The notes under the pieces were generated by a model. It saw only the letters and a program-made list of their open reading frames with translations. It was not told the DNA's origin and searched no databases. The position numbers and the translations under genes are program-made. Positions 17,959-26,706 of a DNA stretch of 64,000 nt are shown here, piece after piece (within the stretch, counting starts at the first letter, position 1; each line of letters starts with the position of its first letter). Origin of the DNA: Acetobacter nitrogenifigens DSM 23921 = NBRC 105050 (lineage in GTDB: Bacteria; Pseudomonadota; Alphaproteobacteria; Acetobacterales; Acetobacteraceae); contig NZ_AUBI01000006.1 of the NCBI RefSeq assembly GCF_000429165.1, forward strand, positions 186,001 to 250,000, read 5' to 3'.

Positions 17959-18771
17959 TTATGATGTCCGGTCGTGTCCGCCTCCCCGAAGTTTCGAATA
18001 ATCTCGTGGGCTGCATCCGGTGATCGACCTGAAAGCGGCGCCGAACGCGCCGCTGCTTTCGTAGCCGACTTCAAGTGCTGCGTCGGTGACGCTGTGACCG
18101 CGCGCCAGCAACTCTTGCGCGGCCAGCACACGCAGACGCCGCCGCCATGTGGAGAAGGGCATGCCGGTCTCCGTCATGAAACGTCGCACGAACGATCTGG
18201 GTGACATTCCGGCGTCGCTCGCCCAGTCGGGCTGTTCACGTGGATCGGCAGGATTGTCGCTTAACAGATCGGCCACGCGTCGAAGACGCGGGTCCATCGG
18301 AAGCGGCAGAGACAGGGCCGCGTGCGGCAGTGAGCGGAATTCATCCCAGAAACTCTCGGCCAAACGAAACAGCGGCTTATCCCAAATCATGCCGGAGGCA
18401 TGGCGCGCAAGGCGTTCCGCCTGCGCGCGAAGCAGTCGCGATCCCTGCGTCAGGAACGGTTCGGACGACAAAGTCTGGCTGCGGGCTTCGCTGATATACA
18501 GAAGCCAGCCGGTAATGGCGCCGTGGGAACGCGCCTGATGCGGTAGTCCGGGCGGAAGCCACAGGCACTGGCCGGGACCGATCTGCCAGTAGGACTGCTC
18601 GGTCCTGATGCCGATAACGCCTTCATCAACCCCGAGAATCTGCCCGTAAGCGTGCTCATGCCGTTCAGCCATGCGGCGGGTCGTCTGGCTGAAATATCCA
18701 CCGTTCAGCCACGGCGGATCGCCTGCGGCAGAGTCCAGGGCGAGGGGCGGCATGGGGAGCGTGGCGCGCAT
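17959..18771 (-). CDS. AraC-family transcriptional regulator
   Basis: 270 residues from the ATG at 18771. The N-terminal cupin-like sensor (about 20-130) contains the barrel segment IGPGQCLWLPPGLPHQARS. The C-terminal double helix-turn-helix has MSPRSFVRRFMTETGMPFSTWRRRLRVLAAQELLARGHSVTDAALEVGYESSGAFGAAFRSITGCSP in family order. It is divergent from the beta-hydroxyacid dehydrogenase gene 108 bases away and is the natural candidate to control it. Longer in-frame starts would run into that promoter and are not used. Confidence 0.9.
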   Translation of the reverse strand: MRATLPMPPLALDSAAGDPPWLNGGYFSQTTRRMAERHEHAYGQILGVDEGVIGIRTEQSYWQIGPGQCLWLPPGLPHQARSHGAITGWLLYISEARSQTLSSEPFLTQGSRLLRAQAERLARHASGMIWDKPLFRLAESFWDEFRSLPHAALSLPLPMDPRLRRVADLLSDNPADPREQPDWASDAGMSPRSFVRRFMTETGMPFSTWRRRLRVLAAQELLARGHSVTDAALEVGYESSGAFGAAFRSITGCSPRDYSKLRGGGHDRTS

Positions 18772-18878
18772 GAGTCGAAATATGGCCTGCAGACGTGAGC
18801 ACGCCAAGCGTAGGAGGCTTACCATGGGCGACATGACCAAATCCCCGCAGCGGGCGGCCTTCATGGAAGAGAAAGCAG

Positions 18879-19760
18879 ATGAAAATCGGTTTCATAGGAC
18901 TGGGAGCCATGGGCGTAGTGATGGCCGGGCGCCTGATCGACACAGGGTATGATCTCGTCGTGCACAACCGCACGCGCGCCAAAGCCGACGCTCTTGTCGC
19001 GCGTGGCGCCGTCTATGCAGAAACTCCAGCGGACGTCGCACGGGATGCGGACGTTGTCTTTTCCATGTTGTTTGATGATGCTTCCACTCAGGACGCGACC
19101 TTCGGCGACAACGGAATCGCGACGACGCTCCAGCCTGGAGCCGTCCATGTGTGTTGCAGCACCCTCTCGCTCGCGCAGGCGCGTCGGCTGCGTGACGGGC
19201 ACGCCGAACGCGGGCAGGCGTACGTCAGCGCCAATGTTCTCGGGCGCCCGCCCGCCGCGGAGGCCGGGCAGCTTTATGTCATCGCCGCCGGAGGCGAGGA
19301 AGAAGTGGAGCGGCTTGGGCCCATACTGCAATGCTTTGGCCCCCATCTTTTCGTTGTGGGGACAGATCCCGTTCAGGCGAACCTCGTCAAACTTTCTCTG
19401 AATTTCATGATCTATTCGACCATAGAGCAGATGTCAGAGGTCTTTGCGCTGAACGAAAAAGCCGGAACCGACCCGCGCAAGATATTCGATATTATGACGG
19501 GAAGTTTCTACAATGCGCCGGTTCACAAGAATTACGGAAGCCTGATGGTCGACAAAAGCTACGACGCGCCGGGCGCGCCGGTCACGCTGGGGCTTAAGGA
19601 CGTGAAAATGTTCATGGACGCTGGCGGAGAATATGCGGTCCCGCTTCCCTATGCCTCGGTTGTGCGAGACAGGTTGCTGAGCGCGATAAGCGCCGGAGAC
19701 GGTGAACGGGATTTCGTCGTGTTGTTCGAGCGCGCACGGCAGGAAAGCGGCCTGAAGTGA
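18879..19760 (+). CDS. 3-Hydroxyisobutyrate dehydrogenase-family NAD(P)-dependent oxidoreductase
   Basis: A 293-residue beta-hydroxyacid dehydrogenase. GFIGLGAMG at 4-12 binds the dinucleotide, and the catalytic lysine is in NLVKLSLNF near 170. GRPPAAEAGQL stands where the substrate-binding DAPVSGG signature usually is, so the substrate may differ from hydroxyisobutyrate or tartronate semialdehyde. The downstream flavin reductase gene overlaps its stop by four bases, forming a two-gene operon divergent from an AraC regulator. Confidence 0.88.
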   Translation: MKIGFIGLGAMGVVMAGRLIDTGYDLVVHNRTRAKADALVARGAVYAETPADVARDADVVFSMLFDDASTQDATFGDNGIATTLQPGAVHVCCSTLSLAQARRLRDGHAERGQAYVSANVLGRPPAAEAGQLYVIAAGGEEEVERLGPILQCFGPHLFVVGTDPVQANLVKLSLNFMIYSTIEQMSEVFALNEKAGTDPRKIFDIMTGSFYNAPVHKNYGSLMVDKSYDAPGAPVTLGLKDVKMFMDAGGEYAVPLPYASVVRDRLLSAISAGDGERDFVVLFERARQESGLK

Positions 19761-20338
19761 GGGCTCCCCAAAGAAAACGTGAACCCATTCTGCTGATCAT
19801 GGGAAGTGTGAGGTCTGGAAGGCGTTGCCCGGAGATCTCGGAATGGATTGCCGCGATCGGGCGCGCCGCAACCGGCGCGGACGTCGCGATCGTCGATCTG
19901 CGCGACTGGCCCTTGCCCATGGATGGCGAACCGTCCATTCCCGCTCTGGACGACTACACACAGGCGCATTCAAAGGCATGGTCTGAAAAAATCGCGAATG
20001 CGGCGGGTTATGTCTTCGTTGCGCCACAGTATAACTGGGGCTATCCGGCGGCGCTGAAAAATGCGATCGACCATTGCTACAAGGAATGGCGGGGAAAGCC
20101 CCTGTTTGTCGTTACCTATGGAGGGCACGGCGGCGGAAAATGTGGTGCGCAATTGCTGCAGGTCGCTGAAGGTTTGAAGATGCGCGCCATAACGCCTTTT
20201 GTAGAGCTGCACCTCTCGGAAGAGGTCATCCGTGGCGGTGTTCTGGATATAGAGCGCGAGTTCGGCTCCCGGCGAGACGCAGTGGTCATGGGGTTCGAGG
20301 CGCTGCTGGAGGCGATATGGGACCCGGAGAGCCAGTGA
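19757..20338 (+). CDS. NADPH-dependent FMN reductase
   Basis: A 193-residue flavodoxin-like protein. The FMN phosphate loop is GSVRSGRRCPEISEW and the flavin-ring loop is APQYNWGYPAALKNAIDH, both standard for the NAD(P)H:FMN/quinone reductase family. Further on, VVTYGGHGGGKCG forms the second flavin contact. The start is the GTG at 19757, overlapping the previous stop as GTGA. It probably supplies reduced flavin or detoxifies quinones alongside the dehydrogenase. Confidence 0.9.
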   Translation: MRAPQRKREPILLIMGSVRSGRRCPEISEWIAAIGRAATGADVAIVDLRDWPLPMDGEPSIPALDDYTQAHSKAWSEKIANAAGYVFVAPQYNWGYPAALKNAIDHCYKEWRGKPLFVVTYGGHGGGKCGAQLLQVAEGLKMRAITPFVELHLSEEVIRGGVLDIEREFGSRRDAVVMGFEALLEAIWDPESQ

Positions 20339-20549
20339 CGAGGTGGGCTTTCTGGAAGCGTGTGTTGAAGTCCGCCATGCTCTGTTGAGTTTGATCAAAG
20401 ATTGCGGGCAGGGGCGTCATGAAAACACGTTCAAGTGCAACGTGAGTTCTCTATAAGATTTGCTTCGTTCGTGTTCTCAGGCGTTGTGATTCTCTGGACT
20501 CGGCCTCCGAACGCACAAATGGCGCGTCGATCCGTCCCCATCTGTCACA

Positions 20550-20986
20550 TCCAAAAACTGGTGCTGGCTGGGCTTGGCGAGGCCTTGCAGGCAAGCGTCT
20601 GCGGCTGACCTGAGCCGTTTCAATCCCTGCAACATGGCTCGTCCCCGGAAGCTCAGCGCGGCCATGACGAACAGGCTGCGCCGCGCGACGTCGCCTTGGC
20701 CTATGTCAGGTTTGCGATCGCCAATCCGGGTCTCTTCACGTTGATGTTTCGGGGGCGACGCCATCGACCGCAAGGATGCCGATTTCCAAGCGGCGTCCGC
20801 GCGCGCGTTCGCCTGGCAGGCATGGCGCAGGCGGGAGAGCAAGAGGACCGCGCCGCGACCATGGTTTCTCTCTGGGGAAAGGTGCACGGCGTGGCCGTCC
20901 TTGCGGTAGACGGTCTCTTGACTGGAATCGCCGACACAAACAGCCTGGAGGCGTTTGATGGTCTGATTGAAAGGGTGTTTCGCTAA
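20550..20986 (+). pseudogene. Remnant of a TetR/AcrR-family regulator (C-terminal domain)
   Basis: Pieces of a TetR C-terminal domain can be read in successive frames: LVLAGLGEALQAS near 20560, then RDVALAYVRFAIANPGLFTLMFRG near 20690-20755, then in a shifted frame GDAIDRKDADFQAASARAFAWQ, and finally ILTGIADTNSLEAFDGLIERVF-like sequence to 20986. No DNA-binding half is seen. At least two frameshifts and a truncated 5' end make this a decayed gene. It faces the aldehyde dehydrogenase gene, which it may once have controlled. Confidence 0.55.
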
Positions 20987-21058
20987 TTCTTCCTGGGTGC
21001 GAAATACAGCGTTGCGGTGTTCAGAACGTAAGACTGGATGCCAGAAACGGCCTGGTCT

Positions 21059-22489
21059 TCACCGCCGCTTCCCCAACGTCACGGCAAGCGCGATATCGGC
21101 CAGCCTGCCGAAAGGCGCCCGCAGCAGCGAAGGAAGGTTCCAGCGCCGTTGGATGAACACGCCCTTCGCGTGGCTCATGCTGCGAAAGCCTTCTATGCCG
21201 TGATAGGCGCCTATGCCGCTGGCTCCGACGCCGCCGAAGGGTAGATCGTCGAGCGCCACATGGATCAGCGTGCTGTTGATGCCGACATTGCCTGATGTCG
21301 TGCGCGCCAGCACTTTCCGGCGGTCGGCGTCGTCGTCGCCAAAATAATACAGGGCGAGCGGTCGCGGCCGGGCATTTATGAGGTCGATGACCTCGCCGAT
21401 TGCGCGATACGTCATGATCGGAAGAATGGGACCGAAGATTTCCTCGCGCATGACCGCAATGTCGCTTCTGATCGCGACGACCAGCGTCGGAGCGATGGTG
21501 CGGATTCTGTCGGCCGCCGTCTCTGGTCGCACCCCGATCCGGATGATGCGTGCGCGCCTCTCGCGGGCGTCCTCAATCAGGGCGTTCAAACGTTCGTAGT
21601 GTCGGTCACTGATGATGGACGCATAATCGTCGCTGGTTGGGCCGTCTGGATAGGTTCGGATAACCGTTGCGTCAAAGCGCGCGATGAATGCCTCAAGATC
21701 GTCTTCGTGCACGAGCGCGTAATCCGGCGCTACGCAAGTTTGGCCGGCGTTTGACAGTTTGCCGAACACGATACTGCTCACCGCCCGCTCGGTAACATGA
21801 CCACGCGCTACGATGACCGGACTTTTGCCGCCAAGTTCCAGCGTAACGGGAACAAGATTTTCGCTGGCTGCTTGCATGATTTTATGGCCGACCGACGTGC
21901 TGCCGGTAAAAAGCAGATGGTCGAACGCCAATCGACTGAACGCAGCCCCGACCTCAGCTCCGCCTAAAATCACAGCCACGACGTCTTTGGCAAAAACTTC
22001 GGCCAGTATCGTCTGGATCAAGCTGCTTGTGCGAGGCGTCAGCTCGGAGGGCTTCACCATGACGCGGTTGCCTGCGGCCAACGCAGTCGCGAGCGGGATC
22101 ATCACCAGTGAGATCGGGTAGTTCCATGGCGCCATCACACCGATCACGCCTTTGGGCTGCCAGATAATTTGGGCGCGGCCTCCTTGATAAACCAGACTGA
22201 CGTGACGCTTCTCCGGTCGCATGAAGCGGTGAAGGTTTCGTGTCAGGTAATCAATGGCCTGAATGACCCCGACAATCTCCATCAGATCAGTTTCGTAGTA
22301 TGATCGGCGTCCAAAATCGGCGTCAACTGCTTTGCATAACGCGGTACGGTGGGACAGCACAGCCACGCGCAGACGGGCGAGACGCGCCTTGCGTTCAGCT
22401 ATTCGTGGCGAAGCATCGCGGAGGAAAGCTGTGCGTTGGTCGTGTAATATCGCCTCCATCACAGTCGCGGACCCAGCATCGTTTGGCAT
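21059..22489 (-). CDS. Coniferyl-type aldehyde dehydrogenase (class 3 ALDH)
   Basis: About 476 residues from the ATG at 22489. It oxidises aldehydes to acids with NAD(P). It has PKGVIGVMAPWNYPISL, the general-base Glu in TLELGGKSP and the nucleophile Cys in NAGQTCVAPDY. The short C-terminus and the LPFGGVGASGIGAYHG loop place it with class 3 / coniferyl aldehyde dehydrogenases, which act on aromatic or medium-chain aldehydes. Other in-frame starts (22534, 22459) are possible. A decayed TetR gene lies just downstream on the opposite strand. Confidence 0.88.
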   Translation of the reverse strand: MPNDAGSATVMEAILHDQRTAFLRDASPRIAERKARLARLRVAVLSHRTALCKAVDADFGRRSYYETDLMEIVGVIQAIDYLTRNLHRFMRPEKRHVSLVYQGGRAQIIWQPKGVIGVMAPWNYPISLVMIPLATALAAGNRVMVKPSELTPRTSSLIQTILAEVFAKDVVAVILGGAEVGAAFSRLAFDHLLFTGSTSVGHKIMQAASENLVPVTLELGGKSPVIVARGHVTERAVSSIVFGKLSNAGQTCVAPDYALVHEDDLEAFIARFDATVIRTYPDGPTSDDYASIISDRHYERLNALIEDARERRARIIRIGVRPETAADRIRTIAPTLVVAIRSDIAVMREEIFGPILPIMTYRAIGEVIDLINARPRPLALYYFGDDDADRRKVLARTTSGNVGINSTLIHVALDDLPFGGVGASGIGAYHGIEGFRSMSHAKGVFIQRRWNLPSLLRAPFGRLADIALAVTLGKRR

Positions 22490-22894
22490 GGTAAGGGGGG
22501 CGCTCCGTGTCGATGTGGATGCGGGGAGCCCCATGACGCCGCCCGCAAAGCTTTTGAGTGTTTGGTGGCAACGAAAGTGCCTGCGTTGATCGTAGCCGCA
22601 TGGGGTGCAGTTTCAAGTTGAAGTGCGTCGCATCATGATATCGCCGGCCTTGGGCGGAAACCGTCGATGAGCTTGCCCATTCCAAGAATAATATTAACGC
22701 AGGACTCGACGGATTCATCTGCATGTAAATCATATCGACATATTTTGATATAACGAGGTGACATGACGCTCATGTAGAGTGATGTCTGATCAAGCGCCTG
22801 CGAGGGATCCAAAAAATCTCCGTTTGTCGAGGCTGATAATAAAAAAATAACAACCAAAGTCCGACATATCGGATCGCAAAGAGGAATCGCGCAC
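22490..22894. other. AT-rich intergenic region upstream of the lipoprotein gene
   Basis: About 400 bases, lower in GC than the genes around it. It includes TCCGA-CATA-TCGGA at 22860-22873, a short dyad just before the lipoprotein gene. A minus-strand open frame (to 22633) contains a weak regulator-like tail but is not convincing. The 12-mer TGAAGTGCGTCG occurs near 22620 and again near 23339, flanking the lipoprotein gene. Confidence 0.4.
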
Positions 22895-23299
22895 ATGTGG
22901 CTCCGGCAAATAATCATGGCGTCGACACTGCTGCTCCTCGCTTGCTCGGCGGCGATAGCCCGTCCGGCCAACGACGTAACAACAAATTATTACTCGGATC
23001 CGCAACACACAAAATGGATCGGGTCGACCGAACTTACATGTGGGGGCGGCAGAATTTCTTTCGGTCGGCGGAGTCAATATTACACGCGTCAGAGCGATTC
23101 ATGCGGCGATCACAGGGTTGGCGTAGACGCGGTAAAGGCGTACGGCGCCAGTAGACTTCCGCCGCTTCAGGTGTGTTATTCCATCTGCGATCGTAAATAC
23201 GGCCGCCCTGGAATGTGCCTTCCGGATGGAACCTGCCCGGATCGTGAGGCGCTTGATGCGTGTCTGGATACATGTAAACAGGAGTACGCGACCCCATAA
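22895..23299 (+). CDS. Small cysteine-rich lipoprotein (DUF6289-like)
   Basis: 134 residues. The N-terminus is a signal peptide with lipobox LLAC (14-17), so Cys17 would be lipidated; cleavage after AIA is the alternative. The mature part begins with TTNYYSDPQHTKWIGSTELTCGG, which resembles the small secreted DUF6289 proteins. It holds eight cysteines, six of them in the last 50 residues (CYSICDR, GMCLPDGTCPD, ACLDTCK), suggesting disulfides in the periplasm. An AGAGGA site 9 bases upstream supports this start. The function is unknown. It is isolated, in AT-rich DNA. Confidence 0.65.
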   Translation: MWLRQIIMASTLLLLACSAAIARPANDVTTNYYSDPQHTKWIGSTELTCGGGRISFGRRSQYYTRQSDSCGDHRVGVDAVKAYGASRLPPLQVCYSICDRKYGRPGMCLPDGTCPDREALDACLDTCKQEYATP

Positions 23300-23764
23300 A
23301 ATGCGATCGGAATCCGATATTGCGTTGCAAATTCCGGCTGAAGTGCGTCGTTGCATGGGCTCAGGAGGAACTGGGCGCCGAATGACGGGACTGTAAGCTC
23401 GTAGACGATATAGCGAGCGCTCGTCACATCGCACAGCGTTTTCTGTGGAGTTCGTGGAGAGAAGACAGTCAGGTTTCGCCTTTCACCTCAGGTATGTAGG
23501 GCGCCATTTTCGCTTCCGCAAAGCTGACATTACCGCATTGCGACGGGTTCGGGCCGGAGTATTGGCAACCGCACCACGCAACCTTGCAGGCGGTTGACCC
23601 GAATGCGACAGCCAATTGCTCAAGCACGGACGGCCCGCAGCGCACATTCCGGCGTTGGGCTCCTTGGATTGCACCGGAGACGGGCGATGAGGATTCTGTG
23701 GCGACGGGGGCGCCAGCGCGTTTGGACAGGAGTAAACCGGAGAAAGGTCTTTTCGTTTGCCCAT
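23300..23764. other. Non-coding stretch, probably decayed sequence
   Basis: About 465 bases. A minus-strand frame runs through it (to 23469) as the unrelated continuation of a decayed peptidase reading frame. Nothing else is recognisable, and it looks like gene debris. Confidence 0.4.
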
Positions 23765-24045
23765 GCAACGCCTGATCGGCTGCCTCTAGCGCCGGGTCCA
23801 GCCTCGCGGTCGGCTGCTCCGATGTCGGTTCGATCTCGATATCGGGCGCAACGCCTCTAATGCTCCAGGACTGTGCTATCTGGCATGGTCTCATTTTCCA
23901 CTGCGATCTGTATGGAGCCGCCATCGGGCAACGGATAATAGTGGCTGCCACGTGCCGAGCCGTTTGTGAGCTGGCCAATAAGGATTGCTCTCTCGGCTTG
24001 CTGCAACACCCGAGCCGAAATTTCAGCGGCGTTGACTGTTCCTAG
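23765..24045 (-). pseudogene. Remnant of an S41 (C-terminal processing type) peptidase
   Basis: On the minus strand, bases 24042 to about 23860 read GTVNAAEISARVLQQAERAILIG followed by YYPLPDGGSIQIAVENE. This matches the NEGSASAAEI...ALQD..RA.lvG block of S41 peptidases. A stop follows and the frame shifts. The next frame gives SIRGVAPDIEIEP and DPALEAADQAL (about 23864-23765), the classic S41 tail. The catalytic Ser block has a Val-Asn pair (GTVNAAE) and the 5' part is gone, cut off at a transposase tail. Confidence 0.6.
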
Positions 24046-24051
24046 AGAGCG

Positions 24052-24150
24052 TTATGCACTTTGCGGGAGCAGGCTGGCTGCGTTTTTCAGCATGAAACCT
24101 GCGAATGCGATGGTGTGCATAACACCCTCTAGCTCGTCGCGGCGAATCAG
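24052..24150 (-). mobile_element. C-terminal remnant of an IS transposase
   Basis: The minus strand reads about 32 codons ending in TAA at 24052: IRRDELEGVMHTIAFAGFML followed by KNAASLLPQSA. This AFAGFMLKNA-type ending is familiar from small DDE transposases of acetic acid bacteria. It is cut at the 3' end of the aminotransferase gene and lies against the peptidase remnant, so it probably marks an old insertion junction. The exact IS family is not certain. Confidence 0.45.
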
Positions 24151-25022
24151 TATTCTGGTGTTTGGGCCATGATCGTCTCTAGATAGGTTTTGTACAGCGT
24201 CTGAAAGACCGGCCCGGGATGCCCCTCGCCCACAGTTTGACCGTCAAAGGCGACGACGGGCACGGCGATGGTCGAGGCGCTGGTGTAGAAGGCCTCGCTG
24301 GCCGTCAGAACTTCATCGGGCGTGATGTTGCGTTCAACAAGGTCGAGCCGCATGCCGTGGGCGATCTTCATGATCGTCCGGCGCGTGACGCCCGGAAGCA
24401 CGGCTGACGACAGGCGTCGCGTGACGATCTGTCCCTCCTTGGTGACGATGAACGCCGTAGATGAGGCGCCTTCGGTTATCGAACCGTCGCGGACCATCCA
24501 GGCTTCGTTGGCTCCTGCCTGTTGGGCGGCCTGCTTCGTCAGAACCTGCGCCAGAAGCGACGTCGATTTGATATCGCATCGGCTCCAGCGTTGGTCGGGC
24601 AACGTCACGACCTTCGCGCCAGTTTCGATGATCGGGTTGTCCTGAACGCGCTTGAACTGTGGAAACATGACGATCGTAGGAGCAAGGCCGGTCGGGTATT
24701 GGAAATTGCGTTCGGCGACGCCACGCGTGACCTGAATGTAGATCAGTCCGTTTTCCAGTCCGTTGCGTCGCGCCAGATCGCGCTCGATTTCTGTCCAGAC
24801 ACTGGCCGAATAAGGATTGGGAATGTCGATCTCGCGGAGGGAGCGGTCGAGGCGCGTAAGATGGGCGTCGTCGTCGGCGAAACGTCGTTCGATGACCGCC
24901 GTCACTTCATAAACGCCGTCGCCGAACAAGAAGCCGCGATCCATCACCGGAATGGAAGCAGCGCTCAGTGGCGTGAATTCTCCGTTGACGAAGGCGATAC
25001 GGTTGTCTTGTGCATGTGTCAT
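24147..25022 (-). CDS. dat: D-amino acid aminotransferase (class IV)
   Basis: A 291-residue PLP enzyme of fold type IV. The start AFVNGEFTPLSAASIPVMDRGFLFGDGVYEV is standard for D-alanine/D-amino acid transaminases. The Schiff-base lysine is in DIKSTSLLAQVLTKQAA, and NEAWMVRDGSITEGASS follows, with the conserved Glu that holds the PLP pyridine. It converts D-amino acids to 2-oxo acids. It is divergent from the hydantoinase-like gene 186 bases away, so it may deaminate D-amino acids that the hydantoin route releases. Its 3' end abuts a transposase remnant but the protein looks full length. Confidence 0.9.
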   Translation of the reverse strand: MTHAQDNRIAFVNGEFTPLSAASIPVMDRGFLFGDGVYEVTAVIERRFADDDAHLTRLDRSLREIDIPNPYSASVWTEIERDLARRNGLENGLIYIQVTRGVAERNFQYPTGLAPTIVMFPQFKRVQDNPIIETGAKVVTLPDQRWSRCDIKSTSLLAQVLTKQAAQQAGANEAWMVRDGSITEGASSTAFIVTKEGQIVTRRLSSAVLPGVTRRTIMKIAHGMRLDLVERNITPDEVLTASEAFYTSASTIAVPVVAFDGQTVGEGHPGPVFQTLYKTYLETIMAQTPEY

Positions 25023-25099
25023 GTCTGTCCGCCTGTTTCCTTCCGGGATGGAAATCATGGTCCCAAAGCACGTCTAGGCGCGGCAGAGCTCGAAATCAT

Positions 25100-25114
25100 G
25101 CGCGATCTTCGCGC
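25100..25114. promoter_or_regulatory. Palindrome in the dat / hydantoinase divergent promoter
   Basis: GCGCGA-TCT-TCGCGC is a perfect dyad with a 3-base centre and AATCA / TGATT extensions on its flanks. It lies 78 bases from the aminotransferase start and 95 bases from the hydantoinase-like start, so one regulator could control both directions. Confidence 0.5.
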
Positions 25115-25208
25115 TGATTATTCAGGGAGGTTATAGTTGGGGTCGAGACATTGCTTGACGTAAGGCCTCCGGCGCGACGAGTCAGGAACCTGATACAGGG
25201 GGGTTCGT

Positions 25209-26531
25209 ATGACCGGATTTGATCTCGTCCTTCGCAATGGCACGGTTGTGTCCGGAACGACGGAGCGCACCGATATTGGGTGCCGCGACGGGAAAATCGT
25301 CGAGATCGGCGATCTGGCACGGGCCGTGGCGCGGGAAGTCGTCGACTGCACGAACCTGCATGTCTTGCCTGGGTTGATTGATCCGCATGTGCACTTGCGC
25401 GATCCGGGTGATCCGGCTGTCGAAACGTTTGACGCCGGCACGCGCGGCGCGGTGCTGGGCGGAATCGCAACTGTGTTCGATATGCCCAACACCTCGGAAT
25501 CGGTGACATCGACAGACGTGCTGAATCGCAAGCGGGCGATGCTGGACGGCGCGGTGTGGTGTGACGTCGGCCTTTATGTCGGCGCGACGAAGGCCAACAT
25601 TCCCGAGCTGGCGGAGTTGGAAGTTCAGCCGAATGTCTGCGCGATCAAGGTGTTCGCGGGCAGTTCGACCGGAGATCTGCTGGTCGAAGATGATGAAAGC
25701 CTCGAACGGCTGATGCGTAGTGGACGTCGTCGCGTCTGCTATCATTCGGAAGACGAATATCGCCTGCAGGCGCGCAAGGCGTTGTTCCACGAGGGGCAGC
25801 CGCATCGCCTTCATATGGAATGGCGCGATGAGGAATGCGCCTTTCTCGGGACGCGGCGGCTGATGGCTTTGGCGCGCAAGACCGGGCGGCCAGCGCATAT
25901 CCTGCACACCTCCACTGCTGAGGAGCTTGCTTATCTGCAGGGTTATCGCGATCTGGCGACCGTCGAGGTGTTGGTCAATCATCTGACGCAGATTGGCCCG
26001 GACGTATACGATCGCCTTGGCGGCTACGCCATCATGAACCCGCCGATCCGCGATCGGCGGCATTACGACGCCGCCTGGGCGGCGGTGAACACGGGTGGCG
26101 TGGACTGCATCGGGTCGGATCACGCGCCGCACTCCCGCGCGGCGAAGGAGCGCCCCTGGCCGAATACGGCGGCGGGGCTGACCGGCGTGCAGACGCTGGT
26201 TCCGATCATGCTCGATCATGTCAATGCGGGGCGTCTGTCACTTGCTCGCATGGTGGAGTTGATGGCTGAGGGACCTGCGCGAGTCTATGGGGCTCTGGGC
26301 AAGGGAAAGATTGCGCCGGGGTACGACGCCGACTTCACGCTCGTCGATCTGCAGGCGACCCAGATAATCGAGGAAAGCTGGATCGCCTCGCCCTGTGGCT
26401 GGACGCCGTTCGCGGGGCATCGTTGCACGGGGTGGCCAAAAGCGACGATCGTACGTGGCGCCCTCGTCATGCGAGAGGACGAGGTTTTGGGGCAGCCGGC
26501 GGGTCGTCCGGTCGGCTTCAGAGTCGCCTGA
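25209..26531 (+). CDS. Hydantoinase/dihydroorotase-like cyclic amidohydrolase
   Basis: A 440-residue TIM-barrel amidohydrolase. HVHLRDPG (His60, His62) gives the first metal ligands, IKVFAGSSTGDL (Lys147) the carbamylated lysine, YHSEDE and ILHTSTAE the histidines, and GSDHAPH the active-site Asp. It resembles class I dihydroorotases, the branch that also includes allantoinases and hydantoinases. Because it sits beside an N-carbamoyl-D-amino-acid hydrolase, a hydantoin racemase and a D-amino acid aminotransferase, ring opening of hydantoins or dihydropyrimidines is more likely than a pyrimidine-synthesis role; this is inference. A run of G at -10 is the ribosome site. Confidence 0.85.
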   Translation: MTGFDLVLRNGTVVSGTTERTDIGCRDGKIVEIGDLARAVAREVVDCTNLHVLPGLIDPHVHLRDPGDPAVETFDAGTRGAVLGGIATVFDMPNTSESVTSTDVLNRKRAMLDGAVWCDVGLYVGATKANIPELAELEVQPNVCAIKVFAGSSTGDLLVEDDESLERLMRSGRRRVCYHSEDEYRLQARKALFHEGQPHRLHMEWRDEECAFLGTRRLMALARKTGRPAHILHTSTAEELAYLQGYRDLATVEVLVNHLTQIGPDVYDRLGGYAIMNPPIRDRRHYDAAWAAVNTGGVDCIGSDHAPHSRAAKERPWPNTAAGLTGVQTLVPIMLDHVNAGRLSLARMVELMAEGPARVYGALGKGKIAPGYDADFTLVDLQATQIIEESWIASPCGWTPFAGHRCTGWPKATIVRGALVMREDEVLGQPAGRPVGFRVA

Positions 26532-26666
26532 GGCTGGAGGGTTCTAAGAATCTCTCTTTTCCCGTTGGAAGGAAAGACATAATCCTTTGATATTATGTGA
26601 GGCATGGAAGCTGAAATAGAGGCTTTTCGAACCCGCCGACTTGCTCCGCGGCAGCGCCCGGACTCA

Positions 26667-26683
26667 AGGCTTTCTTAAAGCCT
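26667..26683. terminator. Hairpin between convergent genes (weak terminator candidate)
   Basis: AGGCTTT-CTT-AAAGCCT is a perfect 7-bp stem with a 3-base loop. It lies between the hydantoinase-like stop and the lysR stop. No T-run follows on either strand, so termination here would be inefficient or factor-assisted. Confidence 0.35.
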
Positions 26684-26706
26684 GAAAATCCTGTGACGGG
26701 CGTTGT

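Noticed and set aside
22633..22971. Minus-strand frame with a weak regulator-like tail
   Set aside because: It overlaps the lipoprotein gene start, has no convincing domain and lies in AT-rich spacer DNA.
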